Positions 1 through 8,771 are shown, counted from the stretch's first letter. The stretch: DNA of 64,000 nt from Streptomyces sp. NRRL S-646 (GCF_000720765.1 NZ_JODC01000004.1:124001-188000); one strand, 5' to 3'. Numbers and translations: made by a program. The notes: generated by a model not told the origin, from the sequence alone.

Positions 1-2
1 TC

Positions 3-779
3 TACGGCCCACTCAGCCGGGCCGTCGAGGAGGTGGCCCGCGCGCACGGCGCCCTGCTGATCAACGGCTCCAGCGCGGAAGACCCCGATCGCGAGCAGGA
101 GCTGGCGCTGGCCCTGTGTGCGCGAAGGGTGGACGGCCTGGTGATCATTCCGGCCGGTGACGACCACCGCTATCTCGAACCCGAGATCAGGGCGGGCGTC
201 GCCACGGTGTTCGTCGACCGGCCCGCCGGGAAGATCGACGCCGATGTCGTCCTGTCCGACAGCTACGGCGGCGCCCGCGACGGCGTCGCCCACCTCATCG
301 CCCACGGCCACCGCCGGATCGGCTTCATCGGCGACATGCCCCGTATCCACACGGCCGCCGAGCGGCTGCGGGGCTACCGGGCCGCCATGGAGGACGCGGG
401 CATCCCGGTCGAGGACTCCTGGATGTCCCTTGGCGTCACGGACCCCCAGCGGGTGCGCCGGGCCGCCGAGGAGATGCTCCTGGGCCCCGCTCCGGTCACC
501 GCGGTCTTCGCGGGCAACAACCGCGTGACGGTCACCGTGGTCCGTGTCCTCGCCGAGCAGCCCCGCCGGGTCGCCCTGGTCGGCTTCGACGACTTCGAGC
601 TCGCCGATCTGCTGCAGCCGGGTGTCACCGTCGTCGCCCAGGACGCGGCGGCCCTCGGCCGCACCGCCGCCGACCGCCTTTTCCGCCAGCTGGACGGCGC
701 CCTGCTCACCCCGGAGCGCATCGAGCTGCCGACCCGGCTGATCACCCGTGGCTCGGGCGAGCTGCCGCCGACGGACTGA
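3..779 (+). CDS. LacI/GalR-family transcriptional regulator, 3' part only
   Basis: The reading frame is open from the left window edge (position 3, Tyr-Gly-Pro) to a TGA at 777-779, so the N-terminal helix-turn-helix lies outside the window. The visible ~258 residues are a periplasmic-binding-protein-like effector domain of LacI regulators: GLVIIPAGDD, a GHRRIGFIGD segment, the ERLRGY signature, VTAVFAGNN and the C-terminal VGFDDFELADLLQPGVTVV core. The family represses sugar-use genes and releases DNA when a sugar or sugar phosphate binds. The ligand and target are not visible. The GTG at position 33 is internal, not the true start. Confidence 0.85.
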   Translation, partial: YGPLSRAVEEVARAHGALLINGSSAEDPDREQELALALCARRVDGLVIIPAGDDHRYLEPEIRAGVATVFVDRPAGKIDADVVLSDSYGGARDGVAHLIAHGHRRIGFIGDMPRIHTAAERLRGYRAAMEDAGIPVEDSWMSLGVTDPQRVRRAAEEMLLGPAPVTAVFAGNNRVTVTVVRVLAEQPRRVALVGFDDFELADLLQPGVTVVAQDAAALGRTAADRLFRQLDGALLTPERIELPTRLITRGSGELPPTD

Positions 780-786
780 GCCGCCC

Positions 787-1542
787 GTGGACGGTCAAGC
801 AGACCACAGCCTCGAAGCGTTGGACCTCGCGGTGGCCCCGTGTGACCATCCGCTGCTCTACCCGGGGGCCTGGCCCGCGCGGTCCGGGCTCCTCGACGGC
901 GACCTGTTCCTGCCCCTCGACCGCCTGGTGCACGAGGACCGCGTCCCCGTGGTGGCGGTCGGCTCCAACGCCTGCCCGGGCCAACTGCGCCGCAAAATGG
1001 ACGAGTCGGGGATCACCTCGCCCATCCCGATGGTGCGCACCCGGGTCACCGGCATCGACGTGGGCGTCTCCGCGCACGTCAGCCGCCTGGGCTATGTGTC
1101 CGCGTCACCGGTCGAGGCGCCCGGCACCGTACGGGAGTTGTTCGTGACCTGGCTGGACGCCGCGCAGCTCGCGGTGATCGACGCGAGCGAGGGCGTGCCG
1201 CTGCGCTACGGCAACTTCCGGCGCGCCTGGCTGCAGGAGCCGGAGGTGCGGATCGAGTTGGAGGACGGGACGCCGCTGCCCGGTGCGTACATCTACGTCA
1301 ACCGCCGCGGGGTCCTGCGCAACGGTTCGAGGGCGCCGCGCGGGCATCCCGGTCAGCGGGCGCTGATCACCGAACTCCTCGTCGGTTCGGCCCGGTTGAG
1401 GGAGCTGTTCGGTGTCACACCCGAGGAGTTCTGCAGGCGGGCGCGTGCCGACGCGGAGCTGTGCGAGCGGGGCACCCGGGTGTTCGCCGTGGAGAAGCTG
1501 GTGACGGAGTCGGGGCTGGAACGGTACGTGGCGGACGGGTGA
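787..1542 (+). CDS. Conserved hypothetical protein, possibly gamma-glutamylcyclotransferase-like
   Basis: A 251-residue protein starting at GTG 787, eight bases after the upstream stop. An in-frame ATG at 748 would overlap the LacI gene and is less likely. I do not recognise a named family with certainty. Residues ~52-66 (VVAVGSNACPGQLRR) recall the glycine-rich YGSNL loop of gamma-glutamylcyclotransferase/AIG2-like folds, but this is a weak resemblance. There is no signal peptide or membrane segment, so it is probably cytosolic. It may be co-transcribed with the LacI-type gene. Its stop lies 12 bases from the convergent kinase gene. Confidence 0.6.
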   Translation: MDGQADHSLEALDLAVAPCDHPLLYPGAWPARSGLLDGDLFLPLDRLVHEDRVPVVAVGSNACPGQLRRKMDESGITSPIPMVRTRVTGIDVGVSAHVSRLGYVSASPVEAPGTVRELFVTWLDAAQLAVIDASEGVPLRYGNFRRAWLQEPEVRIELEDGTPLPGAYIYVNRRGVLRNGSRAPRGHPGQRALITELLVGSARLRELFGVTPEEFCRRARADAELCERGTRVFAVEKLVTESGLERYVADG

Positions 1543-1554
1543 GCGTGGCGGGTG

Positions 1555-3450
1555 TCAGCAGACCGGGAGTCCCGGGATCGGCTGGTCGTTGTCGCCGCCC
1601 TTGATGTAGACGTCGCTGATGTAGACGTTCGTGTTGCCGCTGTCGTCGTCCGTCTTCGCCCACCAGACGTTGGTCCACTGGCCGTACGTCTCGCGCCGGC
1701 CCAGGTTCTGCTGGCAGTAGAAGTAGTTGGTGCCCGCGCCGAGGACACCGGCCTCGGCGCCGGAGGCGGTGTAGGACTTGGCGGTGCGCCAGACCGTGCA
1801 GTTGTACTTGCCGCCGCCTATGGAGGTGCAGGCCGGTGCCGGGGTGGTCGCGCCCCCTCCGCCCGTCGTACCGCCGCTGCCGCCCCCGGTGGTACCGCCC
1901 GATGTCGTACCGCCCGTGGTACCTCCCCCGGTGGTGCCCCCGCCCGGGGACTTCGCCGTGGACGAGGACGAGGCCCGGCTCGTGGGTGTGGCCCCGCCCT
2001 TGTTGCCGGCGGTCTTCTTCGGCGTCGGGGTCTTCTTGTCGCCCTGTTCCGTCGACTTGGGGCCGTCCGAGTGGTCGGCGTCGGTGCGGTCGGAGACGGA
2101 CTCGGACGCCTGGGCATCCGAATGGGACGCGGAGGGGCGCGTGTTCGCTTCCGTGTTCCGCGCGTTCAGCAGGGCGACGGTGCCGCCGGCCGCCGCGAGG
2201 ACGACGGTGACGGCCGCGGCGGCGAGCAGGGCGCGGCCCCTGTGGCGCGGGGAGGCCGAGGGGGATATGGGCCCGGTGGGGGCCGTCGCCAGGTCCGGTG
2301 CCGGGTTGTGCGGAGCGGGCGGGCCGAAGCCCGGCGTCGCGGGTGCGGCGTACGGCGCGGGGTTGGGGCCGGGCGTCGCCTGGCCGTGCTGTCCGGCCGG
2401 GTCGGGGGCGGGCGCCGCCGGCCCGCGCTGCTCGGTGGGAGCGGAACCCTGCGCCGCCGGCGCCGGTCCCTGCGCGGCCCCCGGCATGAGGAACCCGGGA
2501 GGCAGCGAAGGGAGGTCGGGCTCCGTCTCCGCCCTCGGCGCCGTGTGATCGCGCAGGGTGGTCGTCGGCGTGTCCGTGCCGTCCGCGTCCGCCACCGCCT
2601 GCAGCAGAGCGCGCCCCTGCTCGGCCTCCGGGCGGGTCTCGGGCCGCTTGTCCAGCAGCTGATGGAGTACGGGGGTGAGCGGGCCCGCACGCTCCGGCTC
2701 CGGGAGGGGCTCGGCGACGATCGCGGTGAGCGTGGAGTATGTCGAGGTGCGGCGGAACGGCGAGGAGCCCTCGACGGCCGCGTACAGCGTGGCTCCCAGG
2801 GCCCAGACGTCGGAGGCCGCGCTCGCCTCGGCGCCCTGGGCCCGCTCGGGCGCGAGGTAGTCCAGGGAGCCGACGAGCGCACCGCTGCGGGTCAGGTGGG
2901 TGGCCGCGCCGTCGCCCGGGTCGTCCATGGCCGCGATGCCGAAGTCCGTCAGGACGACGCGGCCGGACCCCTCGAGCAGGATGTTGCCGGGCTTCACGTC
3001 ACGGTGCAGGACGCCGGCCCGGTGGGCGGCCGCCAGCGCGTCCATCACCTTGGCGCCGATGCCGGCGGCCTCGACCGGGTCGAGGCGGCCGCGCTCGCGC
3101 AACACCTGTTCCAGGGACGGCCCGTCGACGAGCTCCATGACGATGAGCGGGCGGCCGTCGACCTCGGTCACGTCGTGAACGGCGACGACTCCGGGGTGCC
3201 GCACCCGGGCCGCCGCGCGCGCCTCGCGCTGCATCCGCAGCCGCAGGTCGGCGAGTTCGGGCCCGTCGGCGTCGGTGTAGGTGCGCAGCTCCTTGACGGC
3301 GACCTCACGGCCCAGCACCTCGTCGACGGCTCTCCAGACGACGCCCATGCCGCCGCGGCCGAGTTGGGCCACGACGCGATAGCGCCCCGCCAGCACGCGA
3401 CCGGTCCCGTCGCCCTTGTTGTTCCCGCCTGAGGTCTCCCCCGAAGACAC
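1555..3450 (-). CDS. Membrane-anchored Ser/Thr protein kinase (PknB-type) with extracellular Cys domain
   Basis: 631 aa from GTG at 3450. The N-terminal half is a Hanks-type kinase: glycine loop LGRGGMGVVW (~31-40), VAVKEL lysine, HRDVKPGN catalytic loop, DFGIAA, and a SLDYLAPE activation segment. A long Pro/Ala-rich juxtamembrane stretch follows, then one hydrophobic helix (RALLAAAAVTVVLAAAGG, ~405-425), a Thr/Lys-rich linker, a Gly/Thr repeat region, and a ~90-residue C-terminal domain with four cysteines (ACTS, KYNCTV, FYCQQ, LPVC). There are no PASTA repeats. The C-terminal domain probably sits outside the membrane and may sense a ligand. The inside substrates are unknown. Confidence 0.9.
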   Translation of the reverse strand: MSSGETSGGNNKGDGTGRVLAGRYRVVAQLGRGGMGVVWRAVDEVLGREVAVKELRTYTDADGPELADLRLRMQREARAAARVRHPGVVAVHDVTEVDGRPLIVMELVDGPSLEQVLRERGRLDPVEAAGIGAKVMDALAAAHRAGVLHRDVKPGNILLEGSGRVVLTDFGIAAMDDPGDGAATHLTRSGALVGSLDYLAPERAQGAEASAASDVWALGATLYAAVEGSSPFRRTSTYSTLTAIVAEPLPEPERAGPLTPVLHQLLDKRPETRPEAEQGRALLQAVADADGTDTPTTTLRDHTAPRAETEPDLPSLPPGFLMPGAAQGPAPAAQGSAPTEQRGPAAPAPDPAGQHGQATPGPNPAPYAAPATPGFGPPAPHNPAPDLATAPTGPISPSASPRHRGRALLAAAAVTVVLAAAGGTVALLNARNTEANTRPSASHSDAQASESVSDRTDADHSDGPKSTEQGDKKTPTPKKTAGNKGGATPTSRASSSSTAKSPGGGTTGGGTTGGTTSGGTTGGGSGGTTGGGGATTPAPACTSIGGGKYNCTVWRTAKSYTASGAEAGVLGAGTNYFYCQQNLGRRETYGQWTNVWWAKTDDDSGNTNVYISDVYIKGGDNDQPIPGLPVC

Positions 3451-3546
3451 CGCCCGCCCCGTTCCTGTGACCCGTCAATGCGTGCGGTACAGACTACGGG
3501 GCGGGGGTGACAACGCCGGCCGGTGGTGACTGCTGTGACGGGTCTG

Positions 3547-4851
3547 CTACTTGGCGGACGCGGTGAGGTCGCCGCGCCGGGGTGCCGCAAAGCCCTCCAG
3601 ATCGGCCCGGGTCAGACCGGTCACCCGGGCGACCTCGGCGATGTCCAGCGCGCCGCAGTCCAGACCCCGCAGCAGATAGCCACTGAGGGCCTTGGCGGTC
3701 GCGGGCTCGTCCATGACATCGCCGCCGGCCCGGTTCGCGTACCGCGCGAGGCGGGCGGCGGCCTGCTCGAAGCCCTCGCGGTAGAAGGCGAAGACGGCCG
3801 CGTACCGAGTGGGGATGTGGCCGGGGTGCATGTCCCAGCCCTGGTAGTAGGCGCGGGCGAGCGCGCGCCGGGTGAGGCCGTAGTGCAGGCGCCACGCGTC
3901 GTGGACCTTCCCGGTCGGGCCCACGGGCAGCACGTTCGTCGAGCCGTCCGACACCCGGACACCCGTCCCCGCGGCCGCGACCTGCATGATCGCCTTGGCG
4001 TGGTCGGCGGCCGGGTGGTCGCTGGCCTGGTAGGCGGCCGAGACGCCTAGGCAGGCGCTGTAGTCGAAGGTGCCGTAGTGCAGTCCGGTGGCTCGGCCCT
4101 CGGCGGCCTGGATCATGCGCGCGACGGTGGCGGTGCCGTCGGTCGCGAGGATGGACTGGCTGGTCTCGATCTGGATCTCGAAGCCGATCCGGCCGGGCTC
4201 GAGCCCGCGCGCCTTCTCGAAGGCCTCCAGCAGCCGCACCATGGCGGTGACCTGTTCGGCGTACGTCACCTTGGGCAGCGTCAGCACCAGTCCCTCGGGC
4301 AGACCGCCGGCCTCCATCAGGCCGCTGAGGAAGATGTCGAGGGTGCGGATGCCCCGGTCGCGCACCGGTGCCTCCATGCACTTCATGCGGACGCCCATGT
4401 ACGGGGCCGCGGTCCCCTTCGCGTAAGCCTCTGCGATCAGCCGGGCCGCGCGGGCCGCCGCCCCGTCCTCCTCGGCGTCCGGGCGGGGGCCGTAGCCGTC
4501 CTCGAAGTCGACGCGCAGGTCCTCGATGGGCTCACGCTCCAGCTTGGCGCGCACGCGCGCGTAGACAGGCTCGGCAAGCTCGTCGGACAGGCCGAGGACG
4601 GCGGCGAAGGAGGCGGCGTCCGGGGCGTGTTCGTCGAGGGCCGCGAGGGCCTGGTCGCCCCAGGAGCGGATGGTGTCGGCGGCGAAGACGTCACCGGGGA
4701 CGTAGACAGTGTGGACGGGCTGACGGGTGCCGGGGTCCCCGGGGTAGCGGCGCTCCAGTTCGGCGTCGACCGGGGCGAGGGAGGCACTGATCTCCTCGCT
4801 GATCGCGCCTGCGAGGCTCGTCGCCACCTTCTCCTGCTGGCCCTGACCCAT
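3547..4851 (-). CDS. HpcH/HpaI aldolase/citrate lyase family protein (DUF6986-like)
   Basis: 434 aa. ATG 4851 was chosen because AGGAGGG lies just upstream; the frame is open further upstream but without a ribosome site. Citrate-lyase-beta/HpcH features: VDFEDGYG, a GFEIQIET strand with the metal-ligand Glu, and YGTFDYSA with an Asp. Family members cleave or condense C-C bonds of 2-oxo or malyl-type acids using a divalent metal and an enolate intermediate. The substrate here is not determined. It is a single-gene unit with a good promoter at 4901-4929 and an inverted repeat in its 5' leader. Confidence 0.8.
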   Translation of the reverse strand: MGQGQQEKVATSLAGAISEEISASLAPVDAELERRYPGDPGTRQPVHTVYVPGDVFAADTIRSWGDQALAALDEHAPDAASFAAVLGLSDELAEPVYARVRAKLEREPIEDLRVDFEDGYGPRPDAEEDGAAARAARLIAEAYAKGTAAPYMGVRMKCMEAPVRDRGIRTLDIFLSGLMEAGGLPEGLVLTLPKVTYAEQVTAMVRLLEAFEKARGLEPGRIGFEIQIETSQSILATDGTATVARMIQAAEGRATGLHYGTFDYSACLGVSAAYQASDHPAADHAKAIMQVAAAGTGVRVSDGSTNVLPVGPTGKVHDAWRLHYGLTRRALARAYYQGWDMHPGHIPTRYAAVFAFYREGFEQAAARLARYANRAGGDVMDEPATAKALSGYLLRGLDCGALDIAEVARVTGLTRADLEGFAAPRRGDLTASAK

Positions 4852-4867
4852 CCCATACCCTCCTGTT

Positions 4868-4882
4868 TTCCACTGTGCGGAA
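4868..4882. promoter_or_regulatory. Inverted repeat in the aldolase leader (candidate repressor site)
   Basis: TTCCACTGTGCGGAA: arms TTCCAC and GCGGAA match as inverted copies at 5 of 6 positions around a 3-base centre. It sits roughly 12-26 bases downstream of the predicted start point, where a bound repressor would block transcription. TTCC...GGAA symmetry is common for IclR-type operators; the cognate regulator is not in the window. Confidence 0.35.
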
Positions 4883-4900
4883 TCAACAATCCGTAGAATG

Positions 4901-4929
4901 AAGTTATCTGGGCACCTTCCGGTGGTCAA
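4901..4929 (-). promoter_or_regulatory. Promoter of the aldolase gene
   Basis: Reading the minus strand, TTGACC (complement of 4924-4929) is followed after 17 bases by TAACTT (complement of 4901-4906), a close match to the housekeeping sigma consensus. Predicted transcription start near 4894, giving a leader of about 43 bases that contains the inverted repeat at 4868-4882. Confidence 0.6.
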
Positions 4930-5061
4930 CACCATGTCCACGGGGAGCAACGCCGTGATCTCGGCATGTTCACGCCCATCTCACACCCGGGTATGACACT
5001 TCCCTACGCACGACTCGCCCCTCGCACGACACGTCCGGCTGCCGCCATCGAAGGAGCCTCC

Positions 5062-5991
5062 GTGCCGCACCATCGCCGAGTCACCCGCCGTCTGGGCCTC
5101 AAGGCCGCCTTGGCCGCGGCGGTCACCCTGCCGCTCTCCAGCGCCGCGATCTCCTCCTCGTCGGCGTCCGTCGCGCCCGCGCCGCCCTCCTCGACCGAGG
5201 CGCACCGGGCTCCCCGTCTCGAGGTCATGACCTTCAACTTACGCTTCGCAAGCACGAAGGAACCCAACAGCTGGAGCGACCGCAGACCGGTGATGCGTGA
5301 ACTGCTGCGTCGCGCCCACCCCCATGTCATCGGCACACAGGAGGGCCTCTACCAGCAGCTGCGCGACATCCACTCCGACCTCGGCCCGTCCTACGACTGG
5401 ATCGGCACCGGCCGCGAGGGCGGCAGCCGCGACGAGTCCACGGCGATCTTCTACGACACCCGGCGCCTGGCCCCCGTCGAGCACTACACCTTCTGGCTCT
5501 CCGACACCCCGGAAGTCATCCGCTCGAACACCTGGGGCGCCGCCTTCCCCCGCATCGTCACCTGGGTCCGCTTCCGCGATCTCGCCGACGGCGGACGGGA
5601 GTTCTATGTCCTCAACACCCACTTCGACCACGCGAGCCAGTACGCACGCGAGCGCAGCGCCACGCTGATGATCCAGCGCATCGCCCAGCTCGACCGTTCG
5701 CTTCCGGCCGTGGTGACCGGCGACTTCAACGCCGCCGCGCACCGGAACCCGGTCTACGACACGCTGGTGGGCTCGGGGCTCCTCGACACCTGGGACGCGG
5801 CGGCGCACCGCAGTGCCCCGTACGGGACCTTCCACGGCTACAAGGGGCTCATCCCGAACGGCGACCGCATCGACTGGATCCTCACCACGCCCTGGGTGAC
5901 GACGCACCGAGCGTCGGTCGACACCTTCTCCGCCGACGGCCGGTTCCCGAGCGACCATCTGCCCGTGCAGGCCTCGCTCAGTCTGGAATGA
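5062..5991 (+). CDS. Secreted endonuclease/exonuclease/phosphatase family protein
   Basis: 309 aa from GTG 5062, with AAGGAG at 5051-5056; an ORF from 4966 is longer but lacks a ribosome site. The N-terminus is a signal peptide with paired arginines (VTRRLGLKAALAAAVTLPL). The EEP fold is clear: MTFNLRF with the first Asn, GTQEG with the metal-ligand Glu, NTHFDH, TGDFNA with the Asp/Asn pair, DRIDWIL and a terminal SDHLPV. These enzymes hydrolyse phosphodiesters in nucleic acids or phospholipid head groups; the substrate is unknown. Codon 60 (5239-5241) is TTA, making translation likely bldA-dependent in Streptomyces. Confidence 0.85.
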   Translation: MPHHRRVTRRLGLKAALAAAVTLPLSSAAISSSSASVAPAPPSSTEAHRAPRLEVMTFNLRFASTKEPNSWSDRRPVMRELLRRAHPHVIGTQEGLYQQLRDIHSDLGPSYDWIGTGREGGSRDESTAIFYDTRRLAPVEHYTFWLSDTPEVIRSNTWGAAFPRIVTWVRFRDLADGGREFYVLNTHFDHASQYARERSATLMIQRIAQLDRSLPAVVTGDFNAAAHRNPVYDTLVGSGLLDTWDAAAHRSAPYGTFHGYKGLIPNGDRIDWILTTPWVTTHRASVDTFSADGRFPSDHLPVQASLSLE

Positions 5992-5992
5992 G

Positions 5993-6034
5993 CCGAGGCC
6001 CCCGCGACTGTTCGTGCAGTCGCGGGGGCCTCGG
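5993..6034. terminator. Bidirectional hairpin terminator
   Basis: A perfect 18-base inverted repeat: left arm 5993-6010 (CCGAGGCCCCCGCGACTG), right arm 6017-6034, loop TTCGTG. It lies between the convergent EEP gene and etfA, and can serve both. Confidence 0.85.
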
Positions 6035-6049
6035 CCGGCCTTCGGGTGA

Positions 6050-7012
6050 TCAGCCCTTGCGGGCGTTGATCTCCTCGGTGAGCTGCGGGACGACGTCGAA
6101 GAGGTCGCCGACCACGCCGTAGTCGACCAGGTCGAAGATCGGGGCCTCGGCGTCCTTGTTGACAGCCACGATCGTCTTCGAGGTCTGCATGCCGGCGCGG
6201 TGCTGGATCGCGCCGGAGATGCCGTTGGCGATGTACAGCTGCGGGGAGACGGACTTGCCGGTCTGGCCGACCTGGTTGGTGTGCGGGTACCAGCCCGCGT
6301 CCACCGCCGCCCGCGACGCGCCGACGGCCGCGCCGAGCGAGTCGGCCAGCGCCTCGATGATCGGGAAGTTCTCGGCGCCGTTGACGCCACGGCCGCCGGA
6401 GACCACGATCGCGGCCTCGGTCAGCTCCGGACGCCCGGTCGACTCCCGCGGCGTGCGGGCGGTGACCTTGGTGCCGGCCGCCTGCTCCGAGAAGGTGACG
6501 GCGAGGGCCTCGACGGCGCCCGCGGCCGGGGCGGCCTCCACCGCGGCGGAGTTGGGCTTGACCGTGATGACCGGCGTGCCCTTGCTGATACGGGACTTGG
6601 TGGTGAAGGAGGCGGCGAACACCGACTGGGTGGCCACCGGGCCCTCGTCCGAGGCCTCCAGGTCGACGGCGTCGGTGACGATGCCCGAGCCGATGCGCAG
6701 TGCCAGCCGCGCGGCGATCTCCTTGCCCTCCGCCGAGGACGGCACCAGCACCGCGGCCGGGGAGACGGCCTCGTAGGCGGCCTGCAGCGCGTCGACCTTG
6801 GGGACGACCAGGTAGTCGGCGTACTCGGCGGCCTCGTGCGTGAGGACCTTGACGGCGCCGTGCTCGGCCAGCGCGGCGGCGGTGTCACCGGCGCCGGCAC
6901 CCAGCGCGACGGCGACCGGCTCGCCGATGCGGCGGGCCAGCGTCAGCAGCTCCAGGGTGGGCTTGCGGACGGCACCGTCCACGTGGTCGACGTAGACGAG
7001 AACTTCAGCCAT
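6050..7012 (-). CDS. etfA: Electron transfer flavoprotein alpha subunit
   Basis: 320 aa from ATG 7012, with AGGAG upstream. It opens with the ETF-alpha start [10 protein letters not shown]. The C-terminal FAD-binding domain is clear: VVSGGRG, the [21 protein letters not shown] core, [13 protein letters not shown] and IVAVNKD. With EtfB it forms the heterodimer that takes electrons from acyl-CoA and other dehydrogenases and passes them to the quinone pool via ETF:quinone oxidoreductase. It lies 73 bases downstream of etfB, likely one transcript, and ends at the bidirectional terminator. Confidence 0.97.
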   Translation of the reverse strand: MAEVLVYVDHVDGAVRKPTLELLTLARRIGEPVAVALGAGAGDTAAALAEHGAVKVLTHEAAEYADYLVVPKVDALQAAYEAVSPAAVLVPSSAEGKEIAARLALRIGSGIVTDAVDLEASDEGPVATQSVFAASFTTKSRISKGTPVITVKPNSAAVEAAPAAGAVEALAVTFSEQAAGTKVTARTPRESTGRPELTEAAIVVSGGRGVNGAENFPIIEALADSLGAAVGASRAAVDAGWYPHTNQVGQTGKSVSPQLYIANGISGAIQHRAGMQTSKTIVAVNKDAEAPIFDLVDYGVVGDLFDVVPQLTEEINARKG

Positions 7013-7085
7013 GGGATTGCTCTCCTGCGGGATACGAAGTCTGAGGGGCGGTAAGGGAGTTGAGCCTCGAAGGGGCCAGGGGCCC

Positions 7086-7874
7086 TTAGATGAACTTCTG
7101 GCTCGCGAGGAACTCGGCGAGCTGCTTGCCGCCCTCGCCCTCGTCCTTGACGATCGTGCCCGCGGTGCGGGCCGGACGCTCGGCCGCCGACTCGACCTTC
7201 GTCCAGGCACCCGCCAGACCGACCTCTTCGGCGTCGATCTCCAGGTCGGACAGGTCCCACGACTCGACCGGCTTCTTCTTGGCCGCCATGATCCCCTTGA
7301 AGGACGGATAGCGCGCCTCACCCGACTGGTCGGTCACCGACACGACCGCCGGAAGCTGCGCCTCCAGCTGCTCGGACGCGGCATCCCCGTCGCGGCGGCC
7401 CTTGACCGTGCCGTCCTCGACGTTCACCTCGGACAGCAGCGTCACCTGCGGCACGCCGAGCCGCTCGGCGAGCAGCGCGGGCACGATGCCGGCGGTGCCG
7501 TCGGTGGAGGCCATCCCGGACACCACCAGGTCGTAGCCGGCCTTCTCGATCGCCTTGGCCAGCACCAGCGAGGTGCCGATCGCGTCGGTGCCGTGCAGGT
7601 CGTCGTCCTCGACGTGGATGGCCTTGTCGGCGCCCATGGACAGCGCCTTGCGCAGCGCGTCCTTCGCGTCCTCGGGCCCGACGGTCAGGACGGTGATCTC
7701 CACGTCGTCGTCGGAGTTCTCGGAGATCTGCAGCGCCTGCTCGACCGCGTACTCGTCCAGCTCGGAGAGCAGACCGTCCACGTCGTCCCGGTCGACGGTC
7801 AGGTCATCGGCGAAGTGCCGGTCGCCAGTGGCGTCGGGCACGTACTTCACAGTGACAACGATCCTCAAGCTCAC
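7086..7874 (-). CDS. etfB: Electron transfer flavoprotein beta subunit
   Basis: 262 aa from GTG 7874, preceded by GGAGAG; the typical start SLRIVVTVKYVPD follows. The AMP-binding/ETF-beta signature is present: VEITVLTVGP, KALSMGADKAIH, YDLVVSGMASTDG, LLAERLGVPQVT and the C-terminal IMAAKKKP recognition loop. It pairs with EtfA. An upstream flavin reductase gene on the same strand (221 bases away) suggests a flavin/redox neighbourhood, but the 220-base gap probably holds a separate etfBA promoter (AT-rich TAATAT stretch near 7979-7984 on the minus strand). Confidence 0.97.
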   Translation of the reverse strand: MSLRIVVTVKYVPDATGDRHFADDLTVDRDDVDGLLSELDEYAVEQALQISENSDDDVEITVLTVGPEDAKDALRKALSMGADKAIHVEDDDLHGTDAIGTSLVLAKAIEKAGYDLVVSGMASTDGTAGIVPALLAERLGVPQVTLLSEVNVEDGTVKGRRDGDAASEQLEAQLPAVVSVTDQSGEARYPSFKGIMAAKKKPVESWDLSDLEIDAEEVGLAGAWTKVESAAERPARTAGTIVKDEGEGGKQLAEFLASQKFI

Positions 7875-8094
7875 GCCGGCTCTCCTACTGCAATCGTCAT
7901 TTCGGTGCTGCCTACTTTCAGGCAGCATAGGCGCCTCAAGCGGCCGATCCCGATCGGGGCGACCCGCGCTCCGAGCGAAATATTACTCGTCAGTACACCC
8001 AGTTCGTTCCCGCTAAGCAAGCGCTTTGAACTGTGACCTTTGCAACGCAGCGTAACCGGAACTCGACCGCTTCGCAGGTGGAGCCGACCGGCGG

Positions 8095-8610
8095 TCAGTC
8101 GCGCAGACCGTTGAACTGCCCCTGGTGGTAGACGAGCGGGCGGCCGGGGCCCGTGGGGTCGCCGAGCACGACCTCGGCCAGCACGATGCGGTGGTCCCCG
8201 GCGGGGACACGGCCGACGATCCGGCACACCAGCCAGGCGAGGACGTCGTCGAGGACCGGAACGCCTTCGGGGCCCGTACGCCAGGCGGTGGGCGCGCCGA
8301 AGCGGTCGGCGCCGCTCCTGGCGAAGGTGGCCGCCAGGTCCTGCTGATGCTCGCCGAGTATGTGGACGCCGATGTGGTCGGTCGCCGATATCGCCGGCCA
8401 GCTGGAGGCGCCGGTGCTGATCCCGAAGGACAGCAGCGGCGGTTCGGCGGAGACGGAGGTGAGCGAGGTGGCGGTGAAGCCGACCGGGCCGGCGTCGCCC
8501 CGCGCGGTGATCACGGCGACTCCCGCCGCGTGCCGCCGGAAGACGGAGCGCAGCAGGTCGGGAGAGGCGAGCTGAGGGGTACGGGTGCCGAGGTCGGGCG
8601 TGGCCGTCAT
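8095..8610 (-). CDS. Flavin reductase-domain protein
   Basis: 171 aa from ATG 8610. Flavin-reductase-like fold: FRRHAAGVAVITA, GFTATSLTSVSAEPPLLSF, FARSGADRFG, CRIVGRVPAGDH and a final LVYHQGQF. These enzymes reduce free FMN or FAD with NAD(P)H and supply it to two-component monooxygenases. No partner monooxygenase is adjacent. It is preceded by a 26-residue Cys-ended leader peptide gene of the kind found upstream of sulfur-assimilation genes, so a role in sulfonate or thiol metabolism is a reasonable inference. Confidence 0.88.
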   Translation of the reverse strand: MTATPDLGTRTPQLASPDLLRSVFRRHAAGVAVITARGDAGPVGFTATSLTSVSAEPPLLSFGISTGASSWPAISATDHIGVHILGEHQQDLAATFARSGADRFGAPTAWRTGPEGVPVLDDVLAWLVCRIVGRVPAGDHRIVLAEVVLGDPTGPGRPLVYHQGQFNGLRD

Positions 8611-8654
8611 GGAGTTGTCCTTCTACGAGGAGGGGTGAGCGATGTCGTGGCTGC

Positions 8655-8735
8655 TCAACAGCTCGGACAGCGCGCGCTCGCAGTGCGGGCGAGGTCGACG
8701 TGCACCCGCCCGTAGAGAAGGAGTTCCGTAGGCAT
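8655..8735 (-). CDS. Putative Cys-ended leader peptide (26 aa)
   Basis: A short frame from ATG 8735 to TGA 8657-8655. The peptide begins MPTELLLYGRVHVDLART and ends RCPSC. The HVDLxR core and terminal Cys residues match the actinobacterial 'putative leader peptide' type seen upstream of sulfate, sulfonate and cysteine genes. There is no ribosome site. AGGCTG at 8742-8747 and AGTCAA at 8766-8771 read on the minus strand as a -10-like CAGCCT and a -35 TTGACT with an 18-base spacer, which would make the mRNA start near the ATG (leaderless). It lies 44 bases before the flavin reductase start. Probable role: Cys-responsive attenuation. Confidence 0.7.
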   Translation of the reverse strand: MPTELLLYGRVHVDLARTASARCPSC

Positions 8736-8741
8736 ACGGTC

Positions 8742-8771
8742 AGGCTGACGATAGGTGGTGCGCACAGTCAA
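8742..8771 (-). promoter_or_regulatory. Promoter for the leader peptide and flavin reductase
   Basis: Minus-strand TTGACT (complement of 8766-8771), an 18-base spacer, then CAGCCT (complement of 8742-8747), ending 6 bases before the leader peptide ATG. The -35 is strong, the -10 is weak. Confidence 0.4.

Noticed and set aside
8017..8027. GCAAGCGCTTT upstream of etfB, same 11-mer as in the pectate lyase promoter (inverted)
   Set aside because: AGCGCT-centred 11-mers are short; no other sign that etf genes share LacI-type control. Could be chance.
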